A stretch of DNA of 43,065 bases, taken from positions 1 through 43,065 of the forward strand of contig CAINCZ010000076.1 of the NCBI GenBank assembly GCA_903847195.1, given 5' to 3'. The notes beneath the pieces were generated by a model. It saw only the letters and a list, made by a program, of their open reading frames with translations, searched no databases and was not told the DNA's origin. The stretch comes from an uncultured Acidobacteriota bacterium. Lineage in GTDB: Bacteria; Acidobacteriota; Terriglobia; Terriglobales; CAINCZ01. Below, piece after piece: positions 1-6,549 of this stretch; the first letter of the stretch is position 1; each line of letters opens with the position of its first letter. The position numbers and the translations under genes were made by a program.

Positions 1-502
1 GGCGTTACAACGGACCGGCACGCGCGGATCATCATCATGGCCCAGGAGATGCGTCTCCACTCAGAGGCCGGATACATTTGCGCAGACTGTACTCTCGCCC
101 AACCATTTTCCCCTTGCAGTCAGACGGCGGACCATACAATTTCACTAAGAACACAATTCCAGCGCAGGCAAGGGTCGAGAACACCCAGGTTAGCGGCCAA
201 AAGCGGGCCGCGAACCCGCGGCACCCGTCGGGGGGGGGAGCGACGGCGGTGGCTGCGCGCTTGTGCTTGGTCAGCCTTTCCTATCCGGAGCAGCTCCTTA
301 TAAGATGAAAGCCGTAGGCGGCGTCGTGTGGTGCGGCTCGATTTGGGAGCCTGCTGGCGGCGTAGCACGAAGCGAGAGGGGTGGCGCAAACCGGAGCGCC
401 CCGGTCCGCGCCTGTGAGCGAAATCACACTTACTTAGTGCGGGAAAACCTTGCTGCGCGGCTGGCGGCAATTAAGATCAATTTCAAACCGTAAGAGGAAA
501 AC
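1..502 (+). other. Hairpin-rich leader region without a gene
   Basis: I see no protein with credible composition on either strand here. The segment before dapB is full of short perfect stems: GGAGA/TCTCC (45-58), CCGCG/CGCGG (208-221), GGAG/CTCC (287-297), GGCTC/GAGCC (335-351), ACCGG/CCGGT (390-405) and GTGA/TCAC (414-427). There is also a run of nine G at 230-238. A structured dapB leader or a separate small RNA is possible, but I recognise no known RNA family. A purine-rich AAGAGGAAAA just before the dapB ATG serves as its ribosome binding site. Confidence 0.4.
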
Positions 503-1183
503 ATGAAGCTGCTGGTTCTGGGCAAGGGCAAGATGGGTACGCTGATCCTCCAGTTGGCGGAGGAGCGCGGCCACGGGGTGCGCTGCCACGACGAGTTTGA
601 CAACGTCAACGGCTCGATGCTGACGCCGGAGCGGCTGCGCGACATCGACGTGGTGATCGACTTCACGGTTCCCGACGCGGTGCTGGCGAACGTGGAGGCG
701 GTGGCGCGGGCGGGAAAGAACATCGTGGTGGGCACGACGGGCTGGTATCAGCACCTGCCGCGGATCCAGCAGATGGTGGCCGAGGCGAAGATCGGATTCC
801 TCTATGGGGCCAACTTTTCCATCGGCGTGAACCTGTTCTTCGAGATCGCCCGCACGGCGGCCGAGGCGCTGAAGCAGGGGTTTACGGGCCGGATCACCGA
901 GACCCACCACATCCACAAGAAGGATGCGCCGTCGGGCACCGCCGTGAAGCTGGCGCAGGTGGTGGAAGAGGCCAGCGGGGTGAAGGTGGAGATCGATTCG
1001 ATCCGCGAGGGCGAGGTGTTCGGCATTCACGAGCTGGCGCTGGCTTCGGAGGCGGACACCATCCGGCTGGTGCATGACGCCAAGTCGAGGCTGGGGTTTG
1101 CCCAGGGGGCGGTACGGGCCGCCGAGTGGCTAAATGGGAAACACGGATTTTTCGATTTCAAAGATTTGTTTCGCGAGGTATAA
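503..1183 (+). CDS. dapB: 4-hydroxy-tetrahydrodipicolinate reductase
   Basis: DapB reduces 4-hydroxy-tetrahydrodipicolinate with NAD(P)H in the diaminopimelate route to lysine and peptidoglycan, in the cytoplasm. The 226-residue protein begins with a Rossmann-type stretch (VLGKGKMG, residues 5-12), has VIDFT and VVGTTGW in the nucleotide-binding half, and carries the catalytic and substrate-binding motif around residues 133-147 (ETHHIHKKDAPSGTA, with H135/H136, K139/K140 and SGT). It is somewhat shorter than the roughly 270 residues of the E. coli enzyme, as compact versions are. The ATG is preceded by AAGAGGAAAAC. It is followed after 24 bp by a diverged paralogue and then by dapA, which fits a lysine gene cluster. 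Confidence 0.95.
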   Translation: MKLLVLGKGKMGTLILQLAEERGHGVRCHDEFDNVNGSMLTPERLRDIDVVIDFTVPDAVLANVEAVARAGKNIVVGTTGWYQHLPRIQQMVAEAKIGFLYGANFSIGVNLFFEIARTAAEALKQGFTGRITETHHIHKKDAPSGTAVKLAQVVEEASGVKVEIDSIREGEVFGIHELALASEADTIRLVHDAKSRLGFAQGAVRAAEWLNGKHGFFDFKDLFREV

Positions 1184-1207
1184 GGGAAGCAGCTTCTGAA
1201 ACAATTT

Positions 1208-1897
1208 ATGAACGTACTGGTGCTAGGCAAGGAGAAGACCGGGGCGATGGTCGCCCAGATCGCCTGCGACCGCGGGCACACCGTGCGCGTGCTCTCGAGT
1301 CATGAGAGCCTGACGGCGTCCGGGCTGCTGACGGGGAGCCTGAGCTCGATCGACGTGGTGATGGACTTCACCTCGCCCGACGCCGTGCTGGCCAACATCA
1401 GCGCGTGCGCGCGGGCCGGCATCAACGTTCTGGTAGGGGCCACGGGCTGGTACAGCGAGCTGGGCCGGGTGCGCGAGGAAGTGGAAAAGACCGGCATCGG
1501 GCTGATTTACGGCGCCGACTTCGCGGCGGTGCTGGGCAGCGTGCTCAACGCCATGGAGCCGACTCCGCTGTCGGGGCCGAAGATCAGCGGCGCTACGCTG
1601 GCTTCGCGCTTCAATCCGCGGGGGGCCTGGCCAAAGGGATTCAGCCTGTCGCCGCAGATGCTGCAGGAGCGCCACGGGCTGAAGCTGAACGTGAAGTCGG
1701 TGCGGCAGCAGGAAGAAGCCGGGCTGCGCAAACTGGTGTTCGACTGCGGCAGCGACAGCGTGCAGGTGACGCAGAATGCGCACTCGCAACGCAGCAGCGC
1801 CGAAGGCGCACTGCGGGCGGCCGAGTGGCTGCGGGGCAAGCACGGCATCTACGACCTGAAGACGCTGTGCCGCAAACGTCCCATGGCGGACGCCTAG
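1208..1897 (+). CDS. Degenerate DapB-like paralogue, catalytic motif lost
   Basis: This 229-residue protein is clearly related to the dapB product just upstream. Both share the VLGK start, the DVVxDFTxPDAVLAN segment, the VGxTGWY segment, an IGxxYGAxF segment and the C-terminal AxGAxRAAEWLxGKHG...DLK block. The middle differs: where true DapB has ETHHxHKKDAPSGT this protein has an unrelated stretch near residues 120-150 (SGATLASRFNPRGAWPKGF), so the catalytic His/Lys and the SGT substrate loop are missing. It should therefore not reduce the dipicolinate substrate. A regulatory or partner subunit of DapB, or a protein drifting toward a new role, are both possible. It lies 24 bp after dapB and is probably cotranscribed, ending at the terminator at 1929. 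The reading frame is intact over its full length, which argues against a pseudogene. Confidence 0.85.
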   Translation: MNVLVLGKEKTGAMVAQIACDRGHTVRVLSSHESLTASGLLTGSLSSIDVVMDFTSPDAVLANISACARAGINVLVGATGWYSELGRVREEVEKTGIGLIYGADFAAVLGSVLNAMEPTPLSGPKISGATLASRFNPRGAWPKGFSLSPQMLQERHGLKLNVKSVRQQEEAGLRKLVFDCGSDSVQVTQNAHSQRSSAEGALRAAEWLRGKHGIYDLKTLCRKRPMADA

Positions 1898-1928
1898 AGC
1901 AGACTTAAGAACAGGTGAATTGGGTTCC

Positions 1929-1960
1929 ACGCTGCGCGCGGGCGCGGCGTTTTGCTTTTT
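1929..1960 (+). terminator. Rho-independent terminator after the dapB pair
   Basis: Arms ACGCTGCGC (1929-1937) and GCGCGGCGT (1942-1950) pair with one G-U wobble over a four-base loop, followed by TTTGCTTTTT. The same T-rich tail style follows dapA. Confidence 0.75.
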
Positions 1961-1994
1961 CCGGCCTGCGCGGGCAGTCCTTTACAGGCACCGC

Positions 1995-2023
1995 TTGGAA
2001 GCCCACCCCGGTTTCGTTATGAT
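1995..2023 (+). promoter_or_regulatory. Sigma70-type promoter for dapA
   Basis: TTGGAA (1995-2000) and TATGAT (2018-2023) are 17 bp apart, just after the upstream terminator and about 40 bp before the dapA ATG. Together with the terminator this suggests dapA is transcribed separately from the dapB pair. Assigned by motif only. Confidence 0.5.
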
Positions 2024-2062
2024 GGGGCAGCAAACCGAAATTTTTTACCAAGAGAACCGAAC

Positions 2063-2968
2063 ATGAACTTTCGCGGAACCGGCACGGCCCTGGCCACGCC
2101 CTTTCGTCCCGACGGCTGCATCGACGAACCGGCGCTGCGCGCCTTCGTCAACTGGCAGATTGAGCAGGGCATCGACTTCCTCGTCCCTTGCGGCACCACG
2201 GGCGAGACCCCGACGCTGGATCGCGACGAGTGGCTGCGCGTGGTGGACATCACCGTGGAGGTGACGGCCAAGCGCGTGCCGATCGTGGCCGGTGCCACGT
2301 CGAACATTACCCGCGAGGCGGTGGAGAAGGCGCGGACGATTGCGTCGCGTCCCGGCGTGGACGGCGTGCTGACCGCTTCGCCTTACTACAACAAGCCGAC
2401 GCAGGAAGGTCAGTATCAGCACTTCAAGGCGATCGCCGAGGCGATTCCGAATACGCCGATCATCCTGTACAACGTCCCGGGAAGGACGGGTGCGAACATT
2501 GAGCCGGCGACGCTGGGCAGGCTGGCCAGGATTGACAACATCGTGGCGGTGAAGGAAGCCAGCGGCAAGCTGGATCAGTTGGTCGAGCTGTTCAACTACG
2601 TGCCGGACGATTTCGACGTGCTGTCGGGCGATGACGCGGTGACGCTGCCGCTGATCGCGCTGGGTGCGCGGGGCATCATCTCGGTGGTGTCGAACCAGAT
2701 TCCGCGCGAGATGACGGAGATGACGCGTGCGGCGATGAACAACGACTGGGAGACCGCGCGGCGGCTGCACCGCAAGTACCTGGGCCTGATGAACGTGAAC
2801 TTCATCGAGAGCAATCCGTTGCCGGTGAAGGCCTCGCTGGCGATGATGGGCAAGATGGAAGAAATCTACCGGCTGCCGCTGGTGCCGATGAAGCCCGATA
2901 CGCGGGCGAAGCTGGAGAAGATACTGGCTGAGCTGGGACTGGTGACGGCGAAGCAGGCGGTTAAGTAG
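2063..2968 (+). CDS. dapA: 4-hydroxy-tetrahydrodipicolinate synthase
   Basis: DapA condenses pyruvate with aspartate semialdehyde, the first committed step toward diaminopimelate and lysine. The 301-residue length is normal for this (beta/alpha)8 aldolase. Visible family marks are GTTGETPTL near residue 45, YYNKPTQEG, the tyrosine motif YNVPGRTG, and the Schiff-base lysine in AVKEASG. The frame stays open upstream to 1952, but the start MNFRGTGTALATPF fits the family and has AAGAGAACCGAAC in front of it. The terminator at 2993 closes the unit. Confidence 0.96.
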   Translation: MNFRGTGTALATPFRPDGCIDEPALRAFVNWQIEQGIDFLVPCGTTGETPTLDRDEWLRVVDITVEVTAKRVPIVAGATSNITREAVEKARTIASRPGVDGVLTASPYYNKPTQEGQYQHFKAIAEAIPNTPIILYNVPGRTGANIEPATLGRLARIDNIVAVKEASGKLDQLVELFNYVPDDFDVLSGDDAVTLPLIALGARGIISVVSNQIPREMTEMTRAAMNNDWETARRLHRKYLGLMNVNFIESNPLPVKASLAMMGKMEEIYRLPLVPMKPDTRAKLEKILAELGLVTAKQAVK

Positions 2969-2992
2969 GGAATAGCGGTCAGGATTTGCACG

Positions 2993-3030
2993 CCCCGTTC
3001 CGGCTCGGCTGGAGCGGGGTTTGCTTTTTT
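2993..3030 (+). terminator. Rho-independent terminator after dapA
   Basis: CCCCGTTCC (2993-3001) pairs with GGAGCGGGG (3011-3019) with one wobble, followed by TTTGCTTTTTT. The left arm and its flank (CCCCGTTCCGGC) recur in the terminator at 30726. Confidence 0.85.
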
Positions 3031-3068
3031 GAGCGGCGAAATGGTGCCGCCGGGTTATTTCGCGGCCA

Positions 3069-3246
3069 CCCACATCTGGTATAGGCAGGCAGATGTGGGG
3101 CACGAGGGACTGCGCGGTTGATCGAAAGTCAACAACCCCACCCTAACGCGCCAAAGGCGGGCGCGTGAGGATGGGGCACCCGGGGCGACGAGGGGCGCGA
3201 GGTGTTCAGCACCCACATCTGCTAACGGCGGCAGATGTGGGGCACC
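3069..3246. repeat. Cluster of three REP-like palindromes
   Basis: Three inverted repeats sit in the gap between dapA and the next gene. The first and third are CCCACATCTG...CAGATGTGGG (arms 3069-3078/3090-3099 and 3212-3221/3232-3241). The middle one is CCCCACCCTAACGCGCC paired imperfectly with GCGCGTGAGGATGGGG (3136-3180). All end in GGGGCAC or GGGGCACC. Similar elements occur at 9041, 31797 (inside a gene) and 41461. They look like a dispersed REP-type family; no matching transposase is in the window. The rest of 3031-3347 shows nothing else. Confidence 0.7.
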
Positions 3247-3347
3247 GGTGACGCTCCGGCGGGCGCGGTTCCTGTTTCACAGGCGGGCACCCCGGCGACA
3301 GAGTTTCATCGGGCATTCAAGGCGATGTTGTAAGCTCTGTAGTTGAT

Positions 3348-3737
3348 ATGCTGCGTTTTATCATTTTCCTTCTCGTGATTGCCGCCATCGTTTACGGGGT
3401 GGTGGGCTACGTCGGCTGGATTCGCCAGTTCAACGCGACGGTTTCCATCAACGGAGCGCGGGTGCCGGCGCGCGTGTACAAGAACCATTCCGGCGAGGTG
3501 ATCGTGGACACGGGACGCACCCCCGGCGTCGAATACGTGGTGCGCAGTTATTCGGTGGGACGGCCGTCGCACTACTCGTTCTTCAAGTACGACTACGTCA
3601 TGTTTTCGAAGCAGTTTCCGTTGCTCACGACGGACCTGAATGACCGCTCGCGGAGTTGTCCGACGCACCTGGAGTATGAGTCGCGGCGGATGCGGTTCCT
3701 CGATTGTGGGCGGGTGGTGCTGGTGAATCTGAACTAG
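3348..3737 (+). CDS. Small membrane-anchored hypothetical protein
   Basis: This is a 129-residue protein I do not recognise. Residues 1-25 form one hydrophobic segment (MLRFIIFLLVIAAIVYGVVG), probably an uncleaved anchor or signal sequence. The remainder is a small soluble domain with beta-rich composition, two cysteines near the C-terminus (RSRSCPTH and FLDCGRV) and many aromatic residues. The ribosome binding site is weak. It precedes the next small membrane protein by 36 bp on the same strand, so the two may be cotranscribed. Function unknown. Confidence 0.65.
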   Translation: MLRFIIFLLVIAAIVYGVVGYVGWIRQFNATVSINGARVPARVYKNHSGEVIVDTGRTPGVEYVVRSYSVGRPSHYSFFKYDYVMFSKQFPLLTTDLNDRSRSCPTHLEYESRRMRFLDCGRVVLVNLN

Positions 3738-3773
3738 CCGCGACGCCGGGTTCGGGCGGCAGGGGCATTCTGC

Positions 3774-4274
3774 GTGGATGGCAACCTGGACGGTGCACAG
3801 ATCGATCCGGCGATGCAGCAGCCGGCGGATGCAAGCCAGATGTTCTGCGGCTCCGATGACGGGCCGCCCCAGCCGCTCTACGGGATCCGCGGCTGGTTGC
3901 TGCTGTTCTGCATTATCGTCGCATTTTTTAATCCGCTGAAACTACTGGTCGACGCCTCCGAGGCGGGCTGGGCCGTGGCTGCATTCGACGTCGCGTTGGC
4001 GGCTTTTTCCGTTTACGTCGGAATCTGCGTGGCGCGGCTGAGCCCACGGGCGCTGCCGCTGTTGAAGGCTTACTTCATCGTGCTGCTGCTGCTGGGCCTG
4101 GGGTCGGTGGCGTGGGCGGCGGTGCTGGCCTGGTTCACGAACGGCGCAGCGGGGGAAGAAGCGCTAATGCGCCTGGCGGGGGCCGGGGCACGGACCGCTT
4201 TCTTTGTCGCAATCTGGTGGAGCTACTTCCGGCGATCGCTGCGGGTGCGGAACACTTACGGTCGGAACTTGTAG
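3774..4274 (+). CDS. DUF2569-like integral membrane protein
   Basis: This is a 166-residue polytopic membrane protein. The opening GIRGWLLLFCI segment after a polar N-terminus of about 35 residues, four hydrophobic stretches, and the ending WWSYFRRSLRVRNTYGRN resemble the DUF2569 family, whose role is unknown. The start used is GTG, preceded by GCAGGGGC about nine bases upstream. It converges on the threonine dehydratase gene with only 25 bp between their ends. Confidence 0.65.
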   Translation: MDGNLDGAQIDPAMQQPADASQMFCGSDDGPPQPLYGIRGWLLLFCIIVAFFNPLKLLVDASEAGWAVAAFDVALAAFSVYVGICVARLSPRALPLLKAYFIVLLLLGLGSVAWAAVLAWFTNGAAGEEALMRLAGAGARTAFFVAIWWSYFRRSLRVRNTYGRNL

Positions 4275-4299
4275 CGCGCTCGCTTCGACAGGCAATCCT

Positions 4300-5334
4300 C
4301 TAACAATTCAGGCAGATGATGGAACGCGGGCCGGATGAGGCCAGCGTGATCGTCTGGTCGCGCAGAATGTCGGCCAGCATGGCGGGCTCGATGTTGCCGC
4401 CGCTGATGACGGCGACGGTGCGCGAGGATTTGGGCAGCTCGTTGCCGTGGAAGAGGAAGGCGGCGGTAGCGACGGCGCCGCTGGGTTCGGCGACGAGGCG
4501 GACGCGCTGGGCGAGGAAGCCGGTGGCCTGGCGGATTTCGTCTTCGGTGACGGTGATGATGTTGTCGACGTAGCGGCGGATGTGTTCGAAGTTGAGCGGG
4601 CCGATGTGCTGGGTGCGCAGGCCGTCGGCGATGGTGCGCGATACCTGGTCGGCGCTGAATTCAATGATGTGTCCGGCCTGGAAGCTGGCTTGCGCGTCGG
4701 AGGCCAGCACGGGCTCGACGCCGATGACTTTGGCGCGCGGAGCGGCGAGTTTGATAGCCGTGGCGATTCCGCTGATGAGGCCGCCGCCGCCAATCGGAAC
4801 TAGGACGAGCTCGACCTCGGGAAGGTCCTGGGCGATTTCGAGTCCGGCGGTGCCTTGGCCGGCGATAATCATCAGGTCATTGTAGGGTGGCACAATGGCG
4901 TAGCCATGTTCGGCGGCCAGAGCTTCGGCGCGGGCTTGGCGTTCGCTGCTGGCGGGGCCGACGAGTTCGACCTCGGCGCCAAGGGCGCGGGTGGCGGCGA
5001 TCTTGCCGGCGGGCGCGTCGTTGGGCATGACGACGACGGCCTTGATGCCGAGCGTGCGGGCGGCGTAGGCGACGCCCTGGGCATGGTTGCCGCTGGAGTA
5101 AGTGATGACGCCGCGGCGACGAACTTCCTCCGGCAGCGAGGCGATGTGGTTGTAGGCCCCGCGCAATTTAAAGGCGCCGATGGGCTGCAGGCTCTCGGGC
5201 TTGAACCAGAGTTCGCCGGTGGCAGCGCCGAAGAACTCCGCGCGCGGCGGATTGGCGCAGCGAATGAGGGGAGTGCGGATGGCTACGCCGGAGATTCGCT
5301 GCTGGGCCTGGAGGAGGTCCTCGAGGGTGATCAT
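4300..5334 (-). CDS. PLP-dependent threonine/serine dehydratase
   Basis: This 344-residue fold-type II PLP enzyme is most like threonine ammonia-lyase (threonine to 2-oxobutanoate and ammonia) or the related serine racemase/dehydratase group. The PLP lysine is K56 in GAFKLRGAYN. The substrate loop SSGNHAQGVA, the phosphate-binding glycine run GGGGLISG and the late SGGNI segment are all present. There is no C-terminal ACT regulatory domain, so it belongs to the short catabolic (TdcB-like) form rather than feedback-controlled biosynthetic IlvA. It is divergent from the TPR gene, and its ATG lies only 13 bp from the dyad at 5347-5384. Exact substrate cannot be fixed from sequence. Confidence 0.88.
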   Translation of the reverse strand: MITLEDLLQAQQRISGVAIRTPLIRCANPPRAEFFGAATGELWFKPESLQPIGAFKLRGAYNHIASLPEEVRRRGVITYSSGNHAQGVAYAARTLGIKAVVVMPNDAPAGKIAATRALGAEVELVGPASSERQARAEALAAEHGYAIVPPYNDLMIIAGQGTAGLEIAQDLPEVELVLVPIGGGGLISGIATAIKLAAPRAKVIGVEPVLASDAQASFQAGHIIEFSADQVSRTIADGLRTQHIGPLNFEHIRRYVDNIITVTEDEIRQATGFLAQRVRLVAEPSGAVATAAFLFHGNELPKSSRTVAVISGGNIEPAMLADILRDQTITLASSGPRSIICLNC

Positions 5335-5346
5335 AGGTCTGGTGAG

Positions 5347-5384
5347 ATTATGCCACGCTCTTCAAAGGAACAGCGTGGCATAAT
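5347..5384. promoter_or_regulatory. Symmetric dyad with mirrored -10 boxes in a divergent promoter region
   Basis: Perfect 13-bp arms ATTATGCCACGCT (5347-5359) and AGCGTGGCATAAT (5372-5384) are separated by 12 bp. Each arm read outward ends in TGGCATAAT, an extended -10-like box, pointing to the dehydratase on one strand and the TPR gene on the other. It could be a shared operator/promoter. As RNA it could also fold into a hairpin. Confidence 0.5.
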
Positions 5385-5406
5385 TTCGGGGCCGTCCAAA
5401 TCAGAC

Positions 5407-5422
5407 CAGTGAGGGGTCACTG
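5407..5422 (+). promoter_or_regulatory. Ribosome binding site displayed in a hairpin loop
   Basis: CAGTGA (5407-5412) and TCACTG (5417-5422) are perfect arms closing a GGGG loop. AGGGG is the only Shine-Dalgarno-like sequence for the ATG at 5425, eight bases downstream. This could modulate translation of the TPR protein. Confidence 0.45.
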
Positions 5423-5424
5423 AA

Positions 5425-6432
5425 ATGAACCGCGCTCTCGTGCGCTCTATATTGCTTTGCGCTTTCCTCCTCCAGATTGCTGCCCACGCGCAACTCGCCG
5501 TGGAGAAGCTGCGAACGGCCTTTCCGGGCAAGAATTGGAGCGTGGTAATCGACTCCCCTGGATTTGTGATGGAGGCGGACGGACTTCAGCCGGGCGGTCG
5601 GCAATATCTACTGGCTAAGAATGGAAGCAATGGAATGACGCTATCGGTCTCCATGGAGCGAAGTTCGAAAGGGGCCGACCCAAACACCTGCCCGGCGTAT
5701 CTCCGCAAACGTGTCGAGGCTCTAAAAGGGCTTGGTTTGCAGGATGTGCAGTACTTCGCTGAAGGCTCCATGTCCATTGCGGAATACCTCATACCCGAGG
5801 TGAAAGGCCTGAAGATTCGCCAGAAGCACATGGTTGCCTGCACGGCGAGAGAGGACGTCTACGTGGATGTCCATCTCTCAAAAACGCAGTTTAGAGAGGA
5901 AGACGAGCCGCTGTTCAGGTCGCTTCTCAGCGCCGTGAGCATTGTCGAAGCGCAGCCAGCGAAAACAGTCGATGCCAACGCGGTGCAGGTGCGGGAACTC
6001 GTGGGGTCCGGGAGCAGATACTACCTCCAGCAAAGCTACAAGGAGGCCATCCCGCCATACCAACAGGCGTTGAATCTGGAGAAAAAGCGTCGGACCTTGG
6101 AAAAAGACTTGTGGCGTGTATTGGTGGATAACCTCGGCATGGCATACGGGATTACCGGAGATCTTGTAAGAGCGGAAGAGACGTTTCGCTACGGAGCGTT
6201 TGAGGACCCGACGTACCCGATGTTCTGGTACAACCTGGCGTGCGTATACGGCGAGCGGAACGATCTGGACACGGCTGCGGAGTACTTGAAGAAAGCCTTC
6301 AGCTACAAGGCAAACGTGATACCGGGCGAGAAAATTCCTGATCCACGCGGCGATGATTCATTTAGGCGCTTCCTGGCCAGCCCTAAATTCCAGGCACTGA
6401 TGAAGACGCTGGATTTACCGTCATCGAAATGA
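5425..6432 (+). CDS. Secreted TPR-repeat protein
   Basis: This is a 335-residue protein with an N-terminal signal peptide (hydrophobic IAAHAQ ending near residue 23), so it is likely periplasmic. Residues 24-170 form a domain I do not recognise. From about residue 190 to 310 there are tetratricopeptide-type helices (for example YYLQQSYKEAIPPYQQALNL, then AYGITGDLVRAEETFRYGAF and NLACVYGERNDLDTAAEYLKKAF), normally protein-binding scaffolds. Codon use is less GC-biased than neighbouring genes. It stands alone, divergent from the dehydratase and convergent with rnj. Specific role unknown. Confidence 0.8.
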   Translation: MNRALVRSILLCAFLLQIAAHAQLAVEKLRTAFPGKNWSVVIDSPGFVMEADGLQPGGRQYLLAKNGSNGMTLSVSMERSSKGADPNTCPAYLRKRVEALKGLGLQDVQYFAEGSMSIAEYLIPEVKGLKIRQKHMVACTAREDVYVDVHLSKTQFREEDEPLFRSLLSAVSIVEAQPAKTVDANAVQVRELVGSGSRYYLQQSYKEAIPPYQQALNLEKKRRTLEKDLWRVLVDNLGMAYGITGDLVRAEETFRYGAFEDPTYPMFWYNLACVYGERNDLDTAAEYLKKAFSYKANVIPGEKIPDPRGDDSFRRFLASPKFQALMKTLDLPSSK

Positions 6433-6484
6433 AGGAGTGAATCGAGACGATCCATCAACTCGAATTTCCTGACAAAGCGGGAGC

Positions 6485-6512
6485 GCCAAGGCGCCCACGA
6501 AGGCGCCTTGGC
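6485..6512. terminator. Hairpin between convergent genes
   Basis: GCCAAGGCGCC (6485-6495) and GGCGCCTTGGC (6502-6512) are perfect 11-bp arms with a six-base loop, located between the converging TPR and RNase J genes. There is no clear T-run on either side, so termination activity is only probable. Confidence 0.5.
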
Positions 6513-6549
6513 TGCCACGGCAAGGTCGGAAGGACTTCCAAATGTCTGC

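Noticed and set aside
230..238. Run of nine G as a phase-variable tract
   Set aside because: It is not in a coding frame or a recognised promoter spacer; a similar run of eight G at 8249 also lacks a clear switch target.
360..500. Lysine riboswitch upstream of dapB
   Set aside because: A short AGAGG...GGCGC resemblance exists, but the conserved five-helix core and its usual length do not fit before the ATG.
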